A stretch of DNA of 42,786 bases from Actinomycetes bacterium. Lineage in GTDB: Bacteria > Actinomycetota > Acidimicrobiia > Acidimicrobiales > JABEUL01. Of the stretch, positions 1 through 9,493 are shown in pieces (position 1 is the first letter of the stretch; each line of letters opens with the position of its first letter). The stretch covers positions 1 to 42,786 of the forward strand of contig JAJYDO010000014.1 of assembly GCA_021777355.1 (NCBI GenBank), read 5' to 3'. The notes under the pieces are model-generated. The model ran no database searches and was not told where the DNA came from. It worked only from the letters and a program-made list of their open reading frames with translations. Both the position numbers and the translations under genes were made by a program.

Positions 1-588
1 CTTGACATCCCTTCCAACATCAGCCCAAACAAGATGACCTGAGTCATGGTCAACTACAACTGTTATGTACTTATGCCCACGACGATAACTGATCTCATCT
101 ATGCCAATTCTCTTAAGACCATCAAATGGATCCGTTGCTTTCCTGGCATCATCAACTACCCGAGAGATAATTGATCCAACTGTTTTCCAGGCCACTCTCA
201 TAAGAGCTACAACTGCAGATTTTGAGGTATTGGTAGCTAACCAAGCAACCTGGTCGTCAAATGCTCTTGAATGCCAAGCACCATGTCTTGCCCAAGGGAC
301 TTGAGCTACAGTTGGTCCGTGTTCAGGACAATTTACCCTGGGTGAGTCAGATTCCAAATAACACTCAATAGTTCCAAGATCGAGTACCCTCCATCTACGG
401 CGACCTTCACCTTGGTCATAACCAGGAGACTTAAGCCCACAGAGTCCGCATCTGCGCTTCTTAGACCTCCTCGGACGGACATGAGCAACAATACAATTGC
501 CCTCTTCATCGACCTCTATCGACTCAATTACAGTTGATTTCTCGACACCGAGTACGGAACGCCATATATTAGTATTAAACAACGCCAT
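1..588 (-). CDS. ISL3-family transposase, 5' part (cut by window start)
   Basis: This reading frame stays open to base 1, so only the first 196 codons are in the window. The product would catalyse cut-and-paste movement of an ISL3-type element. A zinc-finger-like N-terminus is visible (Cys47-x2-Cys50, then Cys87 and His90), followed by a helix-turn-helix-like stretch around residues 110-145. The start of the DDE nuclease core is IGIDEISYRRGH (Asp164) followed by YITVVVD (Asp180), typical of ISL3 transposases. The ATG at 588 is preceded by GGAAAGGAAA, a good ribosome-binding site. The catalytic C-terminus lies outside the window, so intactness cannot be judged. Confidence 0.88.
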   Translation of the reverse strand, partial: MALFNTNIWRSVLGVEKSTVIESIEVDEEGNCIVAHVRPRRSKKRRCGLCGLKSPGYDQGEGRRRWRVLDLGTIECYLESDSPRVNCPEHGPTVAQVPWARHGAWHSRAFDDQVAWLATNTSKSAVVALMRVAWKTVGSIISRVVDDARKATDPFDGLKRIGIDEISYRRGHKYITVVVDHDSGHLVWADVGRDVK

Positions 589-650
589 TTTCCTTTCCTA
601 TTTTTTGGAATTTCCAATACTCAAAATTTAGCCTGGAGATGGCGTTGTTT
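577..650 (-). repeat. 12-bp inverted repeat over the transposase start codon
   Basis: AAACAACGCCAT at 577-588 and its exact reverse complement ATGGCGTTGTTT at 639-650 are separated by 50 bp. One arm is the first four codons of the transposase. In a transcript entering from outside the element the arms can pair and bury the ribosome-binding site and start codon, whereas a transcript starting inside the spacer would lack one arm. IS10 and IS50 use this kind of protection against read-through transcription; its use here is inference. The spacer also holds the palindrome TTGGAATTTCCAA at 605-617. Confidence 0.6.
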
Positions 651-675
651 GCCCTAAAGGCAGGTCAGGGAACCC
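651..675 (-). mobile_element. candidate terminal end of the ISL3-like element
   Basis: Read toward the transposase, the sequence ending at 675 begins GGGTTCCCTGACCTGCC. This resembles the GG-starting termini of ISL3-family elements and lies just outside the inverted repeat. The partner end and the expected 8-bp target duplication cannot be tested because the other end of the element is beyond the window. The exact boundary is therefore a guess. Confidence 0.3.
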
Positions 676-911
676 ACGGATATGTTAGGAGAGCCTTTAA
701 TATTTGCACCCGACTAATAGGGTTTATTATTCAAAGATTCGCCAGGCATGTTATTGCTCCCATGATTTTTTTGAAACGAAATTAATACTATTGAAATTCT
801 AAATTTCACTTGATATAAAAAAGGAACCTTCTATCATTTCCGCCAAGGAATTATTTGAGACTGCAAAGCAATAGACCCAATTGCAACTTGTAACGAAATA
901 ATTATTTGGAT
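676..911. other. intergenic, nothing recognised
   Basis: AT-rich stretch between the putative IS end and the promoter of the next gene. No coding frame, RNA gene or strong hairpin was seen. Confidence 0.5.
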
Positions 912-941
912 TTGACCTCAAAAAGAGAGGCAGATTATAGG
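912..941 (+). promoter_or_regulatory. sigma70-type promoter for the glycine-rich protein
   Basis: TTGACC at 912-917 and TTATAG at 935-940 are separated by 17 bp. Initiation near 947 would give a leader of about 54 nt ending in the strong ribosome-binding site AAGGAGG at 988-994, upstream of the GTG at 1001. Confidence 0.5.
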
Positions 942-1000
942 TGGGCTAATTTTTGGTATATAGTTCATGCTGGGTATTCTCTTTGAGAAGGAGGCAAGAG

Positions 1001-2263
1001 GTGTCGAAGTTACAGAAAGTTTTGATCTATTTCACTTTGCTTATTAGTGTCACGGCTATTTCGATTAGCGGGTTTCAACTGGTGAGATCGCCAAACCAAG
1101 TCAGTAATATTGGTTCCGGTGGGTTTAATCATGGGACAAGGGCGATTATGCTCTCTACCCTTTCTCCTTTTGCGGGAAGTTCTCCTGTTTACAACGCCAA
1201 TGGTCAAATTACTGCCTGCGTGGGAACAGGATTTAGAGAAGTGGACCTGCCAACTCCGGTAAGAGTTCTTGACACCAGAGTTCCAATAGGGGTATCCACA
1301 GCTCAGCCTCTGGCGGCTGGCTCAACGACTGTAATTTCTGTTGCATCCGTAGTTCCAGGTGCCTCGGCAGTAATAGGGACCATTACATTCACTAACGCTC
1401 AGATAGGTTACGGAACCTTGTGGGCAGGTGGAACCAGGCCGATAGTTTCAAATATTAATGTGGCCGCCGCAGGCGCAACAGTGGCTGACTTGGCGTTGGT
1501 TCCACTATCTTCAAGCGGCACATTTAGTCTTTTTAATCAAAACACAACCGACGCGGTATTTGATGTTTCAGGTGGTCTCTATCCGGTCCAAGGAGCAGTA
1601 AATCTGATAGACCCTGCCAGCCAAAGTTGTCCAAGCGGGTACCAGCAAGTCTCCTGGCCGGCAAATAATGGAATAACTGTTTTTTCGACTCCCACAACTA
1701 CTACTTATACAATTCCATCGGGCACAAATTGGGTCCAAGCCAAACTGTGGGGTGCAGGAGGCGGTGCGGGAGGGTATAACGCCACCAACGGCTCAAGCGG
1801 CGGAGGCGGAGGAGGGGCAGTTGTAACTGCAATCATCCCAACTGCAGGCTGCACAAGCCTGAGTATTGTTGTAGGTCTTGGAGGCGCAGCCGGAACAGCC
1901 TCTGTGGCAGGTGGAAACGGGGGAGGTTCAAGCGTGAGTTGTGCCACAGCAGCAGTTTCTGCCCAAGGTGGAGTGGGATCTGCAGTAGGGGGAGTCGGAG
2001 GAGGGGGAGGTTCGTTCAACTTCACTGGAACTGCAATTGGTGTCTCTAGCGTGGGAGGACAGGCAGGATCCAACTCTCCGGGCCTGACTTCCGGTGGAAG
2101 TGGAGGCAATAACGGAGGTGGATCGGGAAGCGGAAGCGGAGCCAATATCTTTAGCGGTCCAGGGGCAGGGGGTGTCGGCGGCGGAGGCGGCGGAGGATCA
2201 TTTAGTTCGGCAAACGGTGCCGCCGGTGGCAATGGAATGGTGATTATTCAAAAGATTGGCTAG
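1001..2263 (+). CDS. secreted protein with DTR module and glycine-rich domain
   Basis: A 420-residue exported protein of unknown function. An N-terminal hydrophobic segment (VLIYFTLLISVTAISISG) acts as signal peptide or anchor. Next comes a module starting VRVLDTRVPIG, with PLAAGSTT, VPGASAV and a final VFDVSGGLYP, a repeat type common in surface proteins of Acidimicrobiia and other Actinobacteria. The C-terminal third begins TYTIPSGTNWVQAKLWGAGG and is very rich in Gly and Ser, like the glycine-rich domains of phage tail-fibre and surface adhesin proteins. The GTG at 1001 is chosen over an upstream in-frame start at 953 because AAGGAGG lies 6 nt before it and it places the signal peptide at the terminus. 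A surface or matrix role is inferred. Confidence 0.8.
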   Translation: MSKLQKVLIYFTLLISVTAISISGFQLVRSPNQVSNIGSGGFNHGTRAIMLSTLSPFAGSSPVYNANGQITACVGTGFREVDLPTPVRVLDTRVPIGVSTAQPLAAGSTTVISVASVVPGASAVIGTITFTNAQIGYGTLWAGGTRPIVSNINVAAAGATVADLALVPLSSSGTFSLFNQNTTDAVFDVSGGLYPVQGAVNLIDPASQSCPSGYQQVSWPANNGITVFSTPTTTTYTIPSGTNWVQAKLWGAGGGAGGYNATNGSSGGGGGGAVVTAIIPTAGCTSLSIVVGLGGAAGTASVAGGNGGGSSVSCATAAVSAQGGVGSAVGGVGGGGGSFNFTGTAIGVSSVGGQAGSNSPGLTSGGSGGNNGGGSGSGSGANIFSGPGAGGVGGGGGGGSFSSANGAAGGNGMVIIQKIG

Positions 2264-2517
2264 AGGTGTAACCTAAAAGCTTTCTCAACTTTATTGTCGC
2301 GTATTTTCGGCTGGTTCTTTGCAGGGAGTGTCTAAAGGGAGCTTTTCTCGGTGTTTGACGAAGTGCTCCAGGCCTAAAAATTGCCGCAAACCTGAATTGC
2401 TAGCAGATTTTCGAAGGCCAATAAGCTTGGCCAAATTTAAAAGAACCTGGTAGATGCCACTAATATTGAGAGTTTCTTGAATAAAATTGGAGTTTTTTCG
2501 CTGTAGATTTAAAACCC
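2264..2517. other. intergenic, weak hairpin only
   Basis: Only a short GGCCAA/TTGGCC inverted repeat (2416-2432, 5-nt loop) stands out. It could be a weak terminator, but no T-tract follows. Confidence 0.3.
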
Positions 2518-2530
2518 GACTAAATTAGTC
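2518..2530. promoter_or_regulatory. palindrome at the TauE/SafE gene start
   Basis: GACTAA-A-TTAGTC is a perfect 13-bp dyad ending 4 bp before the ATG at 2535. It contains the -10-like hexamer TAAATT (2521-2526), placed about right for a near-leaderless transcript. A repressor bound here would block initiation; the regulator is unknown. Confidence 0.4.
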
Positions 2531-2534
2531 AACA

Positions 2535-3371
2535 ATGCATCACGTAGCCGCAACCTCTGTCCAAATGGGCGGCCATTCCTTGATTGGGATTTTTTGGCCG
2601 TTTGTAGTGGCTAGTGTAATTGGTTTTGTCGGAGCAGTACTGGTAGGAATGAGTGGCACCGGAGGGGGATCTCTTGTAACGCCTTTGCTCATTTGGATCC
2701 TTGCAGCTCCTCCAAACATGGCAATAGGAACTGACATTGTCTACTCACTGATGGTCAGGCCTCTGGGGGCACTTTGCCATGTCAAGTCCGAGTTCAAATT
2801 GAAAGGAGTGGCAAATTACTTAATAGGAGGTACTATTCCCGGTGTCGGAATCGGTGCATTGCTAGAAGGAATTCTAAAAAGCAAGTTTGGAGTCAATTCT
2901 CTCGACTTTTTATTAGGAGCAGTTCTTTTAGTTAATGCTGTTATCATTTACAAAAGAAAGCTAGTTTCCCTAAAGTCAATCTCTCCAGATTTCAAAGTGG
3001 AAGTAGGAAGAAGAGAAAAACAGTATCTGTTCGTACTTGGAATAGTGGCCGGCCTTCTTTTGACTTCAACTTCGCTTGGATCCGGTTCCATTGTGCTTCT
3101 TGGGCTTTTTTGGATTTTCCCCAAAATACCTCAAAAACAACTTGTGGGTATTGATTTGTTGGTATCTATACCAATGATTTTTCTCAGTTCAATTTTCCAC
3201 CTTTCAGTAGGCAACGTTAATTTCAGCTATTTAATTGCAATGCTTGTCGGAGGGATTCCGGGAGTTATTTTAGGCTCAACAAAATTCTCCGGATTTTCTC
3301 CGAAAATTACCCGAAATACAATTGTGACAGTGTTAGGCGTAACCGGTCTTCGCGTTTTACTTCTTGCTTAG
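2535..3371 (+). CDS. TauE/SafE (TSUP) family membrane permease
   Basis: A 278-residue polytopic membrane protein with about eight hydrophobic segments. It carries the repeated TauE/SafE hallmarks: a glycine-rich GTGGGSLVTPLL in the first half and the related SLGSGSIVLLGL with LVGIDLLVS in the second. The family exports sulfite, sulfoacetate or other small organosulfur anions, or imports similar anions; the substrate cannot be read from sequence. The gene stands alone with about 270 bp upstream and a convergent gene downstream. No ribosome-binding site is visible before the ATG. A start at codon 12 (ATG near 2568) is possible, but the first start keeps a normal N-terminus. Confidence 0.85.
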   Translation: MHHVAATSVQMGGHSLIGIFWPFVVASVIGFVGAVLVGMSGTGGGSLVTPLLIWILAAPPNMAIGTDIVYSLMVRPLGALCHVKSEFKLKGVANYLIGGTIPGVGIGALLEGILKSKFGVNSLDFLLGAVLLVNAVIIYKRKLVSLKSISPDFKVEVGRREKQYLFVLGIVAGLLLTSTSLGSGSIVLLGLFWIFPKIPQKQLVGIDLLVSIPMIFLSSIFHLSVGNVNFSYLIAMLVGGIPGVILGSTKFSGFSPKITRNTIVTVLGVTGLRVLLLA

Positions 3372-3493
3372 GAAGTTTTGCCGCATTTTCACGTAGATTG
3401 TTACTAATTGATTCGGGCAGCATTATTTATCAAACAATGCTAGGCAGTACTCTTATTTTCCAATGCCCAGATTTTATGTACAAGACGGCGTAC

Positions 3494-4294
3494 CTAACCC
3501 GTGTAAACAACCTGAAAGCATTCTGCCAAATGGCCCTCGGCAAGTCCATAAGCTGACGCCGTAGTTTCAGTCCATGCCCTTATCATTCCCTCCAAGTCTT
3601 TTATCCCATTTGTTTGGCTTGCATGGGATTTAAGAGCATTTATTTTATTCTGGAACGTCTCTGTAATATCAACGGCACAAACCCAAGTGCCGGGCTGTCC
3701 CAAAAGTGGTGACGGCTCTAAGCAATCGAATCTTGCCTCTTTATATGACTCCTTGTCTCCCTGTGGACCCAGGAATGAAGAAGGAGAAGCCATCAACCAA
3801 AGCTCCTTTACTATGTGGGGCTCTAGTTCATCATTGAGTAGTTCAGGATGGGCAAATGGATTTCTGGCATCTGGATAAATTGAAAATACGGAAGCTTCAC
3901 CAACTGCCAAGTGATCTGGGTGGCTTGCAAATATTCGGTCCCAAGATCTTTCCGGAGATGGAGCTAAGACCCGATCTGGCTGCAACTGCCTGATAAAGCG
4001 ACTTATGTCTCGTCTGAGTTCAATTGTGCAAGTGACCATTCCGTCTGAGTAGCCCAAGAAATGCACATCGGTTACGCCAACTTCCTTCGCGGCGAGCCTT
4101 TGTTCTTTTTGGCGAAGCATAGCCATGTCGCGTCTTGAAATTGATCTGTCATTTCCACCTGCGTCACCATCGGTAATGATGAGGTAAGTGACTTGTACAC
4201 CTTTTGAAACCCATGCCGCTATAGTGCCGGCTGCACCGAAGTCTAAGTCATCAGGGTGCGCTGCGATGCATAGAATTTTTTCTGGAACTCCCAT
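3494..4294 (-). CDS. PIG-L/LmbE-type zinc deacetylase
   Basis: A 266-residue member of the GlcNAc-PI de-N-acetylase superfamily, which removes acetyl groups from N-acetyl sugars using Zn. The metal motif AAHPDDLDFG (His13, Asp15, Asp16) is at the N-terminus, and the second ligand region SHPDHLAVG (His125, Asp127, His128) is intact. MshB of mycothiol biosynthesis and the BshB enzymes are relatives, but the sequence is not specific enough to call either. It starts 12 bp after thiC on the same strand, so it is probably co-transcribed and under the TPP riboswitch. A role in mycothiol or in thiamine-related metabolism is open. Confidence 0.82.
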   Translation of the reverse strand: MGVPEKILCIAAHPDDLDFGAAGTIAAWVSKGVQVTYLIITDGDAGGNDRSISRRDMAMLRQKEQRLAAKEVGVTDVHFLGYSDGMVTCTIELRRDISRFIRQLQPDRVLAPSPERSWDRIFASHPDHLAVGEASVFSIYPDARNPFAHPELLNDELEPHIVKELWLMASPSSFLGPQGDKESYKEARFDCLEPSPLLGQPGTWVCAVDITETFQNKINALKSHASQTNGIKDLEGMIRAWTETTASAYGLAEGHLAECFQVVYTG

Positions 4295-4306
4295 TTATAT
4301 ACCTTC

Positions 4307-6210
<1,904 letters not shown>

Positions 6211-6216
6211 CATCTT

Positions 6217-6245
6217 GACATAAATTTAGTGGCATTATGTAACAA
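6217..6245 (-). promoter_or_regulatory. thiC promoter
   Basis: On the minus strand TTGTTA (6245-6240), 17 bp and TATGTC (6222-6217) predict initiation near 6210, exactly at the 5' edge of the TPP aptamer. The -35 box touches the ATG of the divergent peroxiredoxin gene, so the two promoters must overlap. Confidence 0.5.
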
Positions 6246-6715
6246 TGACTCGACTTAAAATGGGCGAAAAGGCCCCCGCATTTAATCTTCTTGATCCCAA
6301 GGGAGACCGCGTAAAGCTAAGTAATTTTCTGGGAAATCCTGTGGTGGTTTACTTTTATCCGGCAGATGACACTCCTGGCTGCACCAAGGAGGCTTGCCAG
6401 TTCCAAGAGGCCCTTGTCTCATTCAAGAAGGCAAAAGTGCCTGTAGTGGGAGTTTCACCCGATGACGCAAGTTCTCATAAGGCTTTTGCCAAGAAATACG
6501 GGCTGAACTTTACGCTTTTAAGTGATCCTAATCACTCAATAATGGAAAAATATGGTGCCTGGGGAGAAAAAACGCTGTATGGCAAGAAAATGGTTGGGGT
6601 CATAAGATCAACGTTTGTAATTGACAAAGACGGCAAAATTGCTAAGGCCTGGTATAACGTGAGGGCTGACGGCCATGCTGCCAAGGTACTTGAATACTTA
6701 GAAACACTTAGCTGA
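6245..6715 (+). CDS. bcp: thiol peroxidase of the Bcp/PrxQ type
   Basis: A 156-residue peroxiredoxin that reduces hydrogen peroxide and organic hydroperoxides with thioredoxin-like donors in the cytoplasm. The motif PADDTPGCTKEAC gives the peroxidatic Cys46 and resolving Cys51, the atypical 2-Cys arrangement of PrxQ. GVSPDDASSHKAFAKKYGLNFTLLSD and the C-terminal VIRSTFVIDKDGKI are family features. The length is normal. No Shine-Dalgarno is seen and the ATG lies beside promoter-like sequence (TTGACA at 6215-6220), so the mRNA is probably leaderless. Confidence 0.95.
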   Translation: MTRLKMGEKAPAFNLLDPKGDRVKLSNFLGNPVVVYFYPADDTPGCTKEACQFQEALVSFKKAKVPVVGVSPDDASSHKAFAKKYGLNFTLLSDPNHSIMEKYGAWGEKTLYGKKMVGVIRSTFVIDKDGKIAKAWYNVRADGHAAKVLEYLETLS

Positions 6716-6734
6716 ACTAGGCTCAATCCATCAT

Positions 6735-6941
6735 CTACTGGCTAAAAGAGGTATTCCAGATGTATTTGCCGTCCAGTCCTCGATAGGACGGGGTGGCAGA
6801 TCTGCTCCTTTTGGGATTGCACTCCACCCTAACTTTTTTGCAGCCGCTTTTTGAGATGAAAAATGCTTCATTTCTGCAAGTAGTGGCATCTTGCCTTTGA
6901 GCCTTTGCCGATCCTTTGGGTGTGTTTGATAAGAAAGTCAT
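6735..6941 (-). CDS. small hypothetical protein
   Basis: A 68-residue basic protein not recognised from any family. It has three cysteines (in TTCRNE, SGCKK and VECNPK) and a tail rich in Ser, Arg and aromatic residues (SYRGLDGKYIWN). A longer frame starts at 6995, but the ATG at 6941 is preceded by AAAGGAGAAAAGG, a strong ribosome-binding site that is the main reason to believe the gene. It is convergent with bcp, 19 bp away. Confidence 0.45.
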   Translation of the reverse strand: MTFLSNTPKGSAKAQRQDATTCRNEAFFISKSGCKKVRVECNPKRSRSATPSYRGLDGKYIWNTSFSQ

Positions 6942-7110
6942 TTCCTTTTCTCCTTTGTAATTTCGATTTTCCATATTGTCCGAATGATTGAACATATTTA
7001 ATTAATCGTCCCGGCTCATTAGCGAGAGTTCATGGAAATGTGATGGAATTATTAAGCTTGGGAAGAATCTAAATCCCAGCTAAATGTGGGTAAAAGCGAA
7101 TTCCCAGAAG

Positions 7111-7482
7111 TCAGATGCCACCCAATATCAATCCAATCGCCCCAAAACCGGCACAAAATAGTGCTGTTCCGAGAATATTTTTCAAACCCTGGGTCCATGA
7201 ACCTTCCTCAATAAGCTTGAACGACTCGTACATATAGGTTGAAAATGTAGTGAATGATCCACAAAATCCCGTGCCAAAGAGAGTTGCCAATTCCGAGTTC
7301 AACTTGGCATGGACGTGCAGTGCCGTAATGGCCCCCAACAAGAGAGATCCGAGAGAATTAACGACAAACGTGCCCCAGGGAAAGGTCGACTTATTAACAG
7401 CTTTAGAACTAATTGTCTTGTCTAAGCCATAGCGGCATACAGCGCCCACTCCGCCTGTTAAAGCCATCAAGAAAACTAACAA
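7111..7482 (-). CDS. crcB: fluoride channel subunit CrcB/Fluc (copy 1)
   Basis: A 123-residue four-helix membrane protein of the Fluc/CrcB family, which lets toxic fluoride leave the cell. Family motifs are GGVGAVCRYGLD, FPWGTFVVNSLGS (with the Asn of the pore) and GFCGSFTTFSTY, the last holding the phenylalanine box almost intact (Phe, then Tyr at the second position). The start is taken as TTG at 7482, with GGTGGG about 10 nt upstream; an in-frame ATG lies at 7467. It is the last gene of a crcB-DUF190-crcB set, 82 bp after DUF190. Its partner copy has a degenerate box, so the two probably form a heterodimer. Confidence 0.93.
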   Translation of the reverse strand: MLVFLMALTGGVGAVCRYGLDKTISSKAVNKSTFPWGTFVVNSLGSLLLGAITALHVHAKLNSELATLFGTGFCGSFTTFSTYMYESFKLIEEGSWTQGLKNILGTALFCAGFGAIGLILGGI

Positions 7483-7564
7483 TATGCTTAACCCACCAGC
7501 TAACTTTTACCAGCTAAGTTCATGTTTATCGGAAAATGGTATTGAATCTGCACACATTATGAAT

Positions 7565-7915
7565 TCATGCAGTCTCGTTTTTCCGACCTCCATACAAGAC
7601 GACTTCAATCTCTTGGGTAGTCACAATTCCTTCAGATACAAGCTCCAGTACCGATGGAATGAATGAATTTATCTTTTCAGCGGTGTCTATCATCGAGATG
7701 ACTACAGGAAGATCAGATGACAAAGAAAGCACCCTCGAAGTGTGGATGTGATTTGAGGCTCCAAACCCCTCAATTCCTCTGGTGACCGTTGCTCCGGCTA
7801 TTGCTGCATTGTGGGCTCTGGCTACAATTTCAGAATAAAGCGGGTGATGGTGGTATTGGTCACTCTCACCAATTGCAATTGTAAGCATTACTGCTTTTCC
7901 GGTTAGTTCTTTCAT
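7565..7915 (-). CDS. DUF190 family protein
   Basis: A 116-residue protein of the DUF190 family, small PII-like proteins that often sit beside crcB. Motifs seen are VMLTIAIGESDQYHHHPLYSEIV, ATVTRGIEGFG and VLSLSSDLPVVISMID. The ATG at 7915 is preceded by AAAGGAGTAAAG; a longer frame overlapping crcB2 lacks support. It begins 2 nt after the crcB2 stop, so translation is likely coupled. The histidine run (YHHHP) could bind metal. A regulatory or accessory role in fluoride export is inferred from the neighbours only. Confidence 0.88.
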   Translation of the reverse strand: MKELTGKAVMLTIAIGESDQYHHHPLYSEIVARAHNAAIAGATVTRGIEGFGASNHIHTSRVLSLSSDLPVVISMIDTAEKINSFIPSVLELVSEGIVTTQEIEVVLYGGRKNETA

Positions 7916-7917
7916 CT

Positions 7918-8298
7918 TTACTCCTTTGTCCCAAGTCCTATTCTTGCCAAGCGAGTTCCCGCGGCAAGCGCAATAAGGCCTCCAATTATGCAAACAAACA
8001 TCAATCCAACTCCTAATAGTGGCTTTCCGTGGCTGATGGCCTGATCTGTTGCAACTGCAAGAGTCGACTCGGTGGTAAAGCCACCTAGAAACCCAATTGC
8101 CAAAAAAGGCCTGGCCAGCTTAGTGGGCTTAATTCTCTCTGAAATTACAGTGACCACTATGCCAATGAGCAAGGCCCCCAGGATATTGACCAAAAGAGTG
8201 GGCACGATAAAGAAAGTTGAAGAAAGCGAGGAATACAAGGCCCACCTCAAAAGAGTGCCAAGAGCGCCACCAAGTAAAATTGCCAACCAAACCGACAT
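7918..8298 (-). CDS. crcB: fluoride channel subunit CrcB/Fluc (copy 2, altered Phe box)
   Basis: A 126-residue four-helix Fluc/CrcB protein that begins the fluoride-export operon. It keeps GGALGTLLRWAL, VPTLLVNILGALL and GFLGGFTTESTLA. In active subunits the last motif normally reads TTFSTF; here both pore phenylalanines are replaced, by Glu and Leu. That suggests one pore of a heterodimer with copy 1 is inactive. The ATG at 8298 is chosen because TAGTAT lies 7 nt upstream, matching a leaderless promoter, and because it gives the usual N-terminus; a longer frame reaches 8331. Confidence 0.9.
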   Translation of the reverse strand: MSVWLAILLGGALGTLLRWALYSSLSSTFFIVPTLLVNILGALLIGIVVTVISERIKPTKLARPFLAIGFLGGFTTESTLAVATDQAISHGKPLLGVGLMFVCIIGGLIALAAGTRLARIGLGTKE

Positions 8299-8359
8299 TA
8301 TTTCAATACTAATTGCTGGGACTTTGCACAAATGTAAGTTCGAATGGTTCGCTATTGCC

Positions 8360-8371
8360 TACGATAGAGAT
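8360..8371 (+). promoter_or_regulatory. leaderless -10 element of the FrhB-like gene
   Basis: TACGAT at 8360-8365 lies exactly 6 nt before the ATG at 8372, the spacing expected when transcription starts at the start codon. No Shine-Dalgarno is present and no convincing -35 was found. It diverges from the crcB2 promoter within 73 bp. Confidence 0.4.
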
Positions 8372-9493
8372 ATGCCACCCGAAAAACCACAATGGGCTGA
8401 ACTTTTTACTGAAGTTGTTACGTCGGGGCTGTGCACCGGATGTGCCGCCTGTGTCATTGTTTGTCCACATGACGTGCTGGGCTACAACGACGCGGGCGGT
8501 ACTTATAAGCCATTTCACTTTGATATCGATGGCGGGACAGCCGACTGTACACATGGACAAAGAGGATGCACACTATGCACGAGAGCATGTCCGAGATTTC
8601 GCAACTGGGAAAGCGAAATTGATACCTTCTTATTTGGCCGTGAGAGAAAAGATGAGGAAATATCCGGAATTTCACAGGATGTCTTTCTGGCTAAAGCCGT
8701 GGATCCCGATTTGGCTAAAGTGGGCCAAGACGGCGCTTTAGTGTCTGCGATATTAGTCTATGCCCTGGACAATGACAAGATTGATGCCGCTTTGGTATCT
8801 GGGCTCGAAGGCGACGGCTCTACCTGGAAAGCAGTTCCTCAAGTAGCCAGGTCCAGGCAAGATGTTATAGATACTGCAGGATCGCGCTATACCTATAGTG
8901 CAAATACCTTAGGGTATAAAGAAGCAACCGACGGTGGAGCCGAAAGAATAGCCTTGGTTGGGATGGGATGCCAGGCGAGTGCACCCGGTGCCATGTCTGC
9001 CAAAAAGGCCGGAAAGACTGCCCGAAGATTTGTTCTCACTATTGGACTTTTATGTTCAAAGACATTTGATGATGCGATTTTTAAAGAGCTATTTGAGGAT
9101 CGTTACAGTATCCAAAGGGAAAACATCAAGAAAATGAATATTAAAGGCGTGTTCCAAATTTGGTGCCATGACGGCACTTATCATGAGATTCCCCTAAAAG
9201 AAGCGCACGCTTGGACCAGAGAAGGTTGCAAAAACTGTCCTGATTTTGCCTCAGAGCATGCAGATATTTCAACAGGGGGAATAGGAGAATTCCAAGACTG
9301 GACCTTAACGGTGGTAAGGACAGATCGCGGGAGAGAGTTAATCGAAGAGATGAAGGAAAAAGGCATCATTGAAACTCGTCCCGGCACAGATGATCCAGGG
9401 GCAATTGCACTAATGAATAAGCTGGCAAAAGTTAGTAGAAAAAGGTGGCCTGAGACTGCGGCGGCAGCTCCCCGGAGAATTCCAGTTGCCTAG
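8372..9493 (+). CDS. FrhB-like coenzyme F420 hydrogenase/dehydrogenase beta-type protein
   Basis: A 373-residue protein of the FrhB/FdhB family, which passes electrons between F420, flavin and Fe-S clusters. A 4Fe-4S motif near the start (CTGCAACVIVCP) is followed by more cysteines (CTHGQRGCTLCTRACP). The middle has the family's GMGCQASAPGA, and the C-terminal part has CKNCPDFASEHADISTGGIG. The frame is open further upstream to 8072, but that part is antisense to crcB2, so the ATG at 8372 is used. It overlaps the next gene by 8 nt, implying co-transcription with the phosphatase-DUF3090-SCO1664 set. The physiological partner is unknown. Confidence 0.85.
   Translation: MPPEKPQWAELFTEVVTSGLCTGCAACVIVCPHDVLGYNDAGGTYKPFHFDIDGGTADCTHGQRGCTLCTRACPRFRNWESEIDTFLFGRERKDEEISGISQDVFLAKAVDPDLAKVGQDGALVSAILVYALDNDKIDAALVSGLEGDGSTWKAVPQVARSRQDVIDTAGSRYTYSANTLGYKEATDGGAERIALVGMGCQASAPGAMSAKKAGKTARRFVLTIGLLCSKTFDDAIFKELFEDRYSIQRENIKKMNIKGVFQIWCHDGTYHEIPLKEAHAWTREGCKNCPDFASEHADISTGGIGEFQDWTLTVVRTDRGRELIEEMKEKGIIETRPGTDDPGAIALMNKLAKVSRKRWPETAAAAPRRIPVA

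Noticed and set aside
1705-2232. Long proline-rich frame on the minus strand
   Set aside because: It is the antisense of the glycine-rich coding region (Gly codons read backwards give Pro) and has no start signals of its own.
7483-7564. Fluoride riboswitch before crcB
   Set aside because: The conserved crcB-motif sequence blocks were searched for by eye upstream of both crcB genes and not found.
8072-8371. Upstream extension of the FrhB-like frame by 100 codons
   Set aside because: This part is antisense to crcB2 and has no similarity to the family; the Fe-S domain starts right after 8372.
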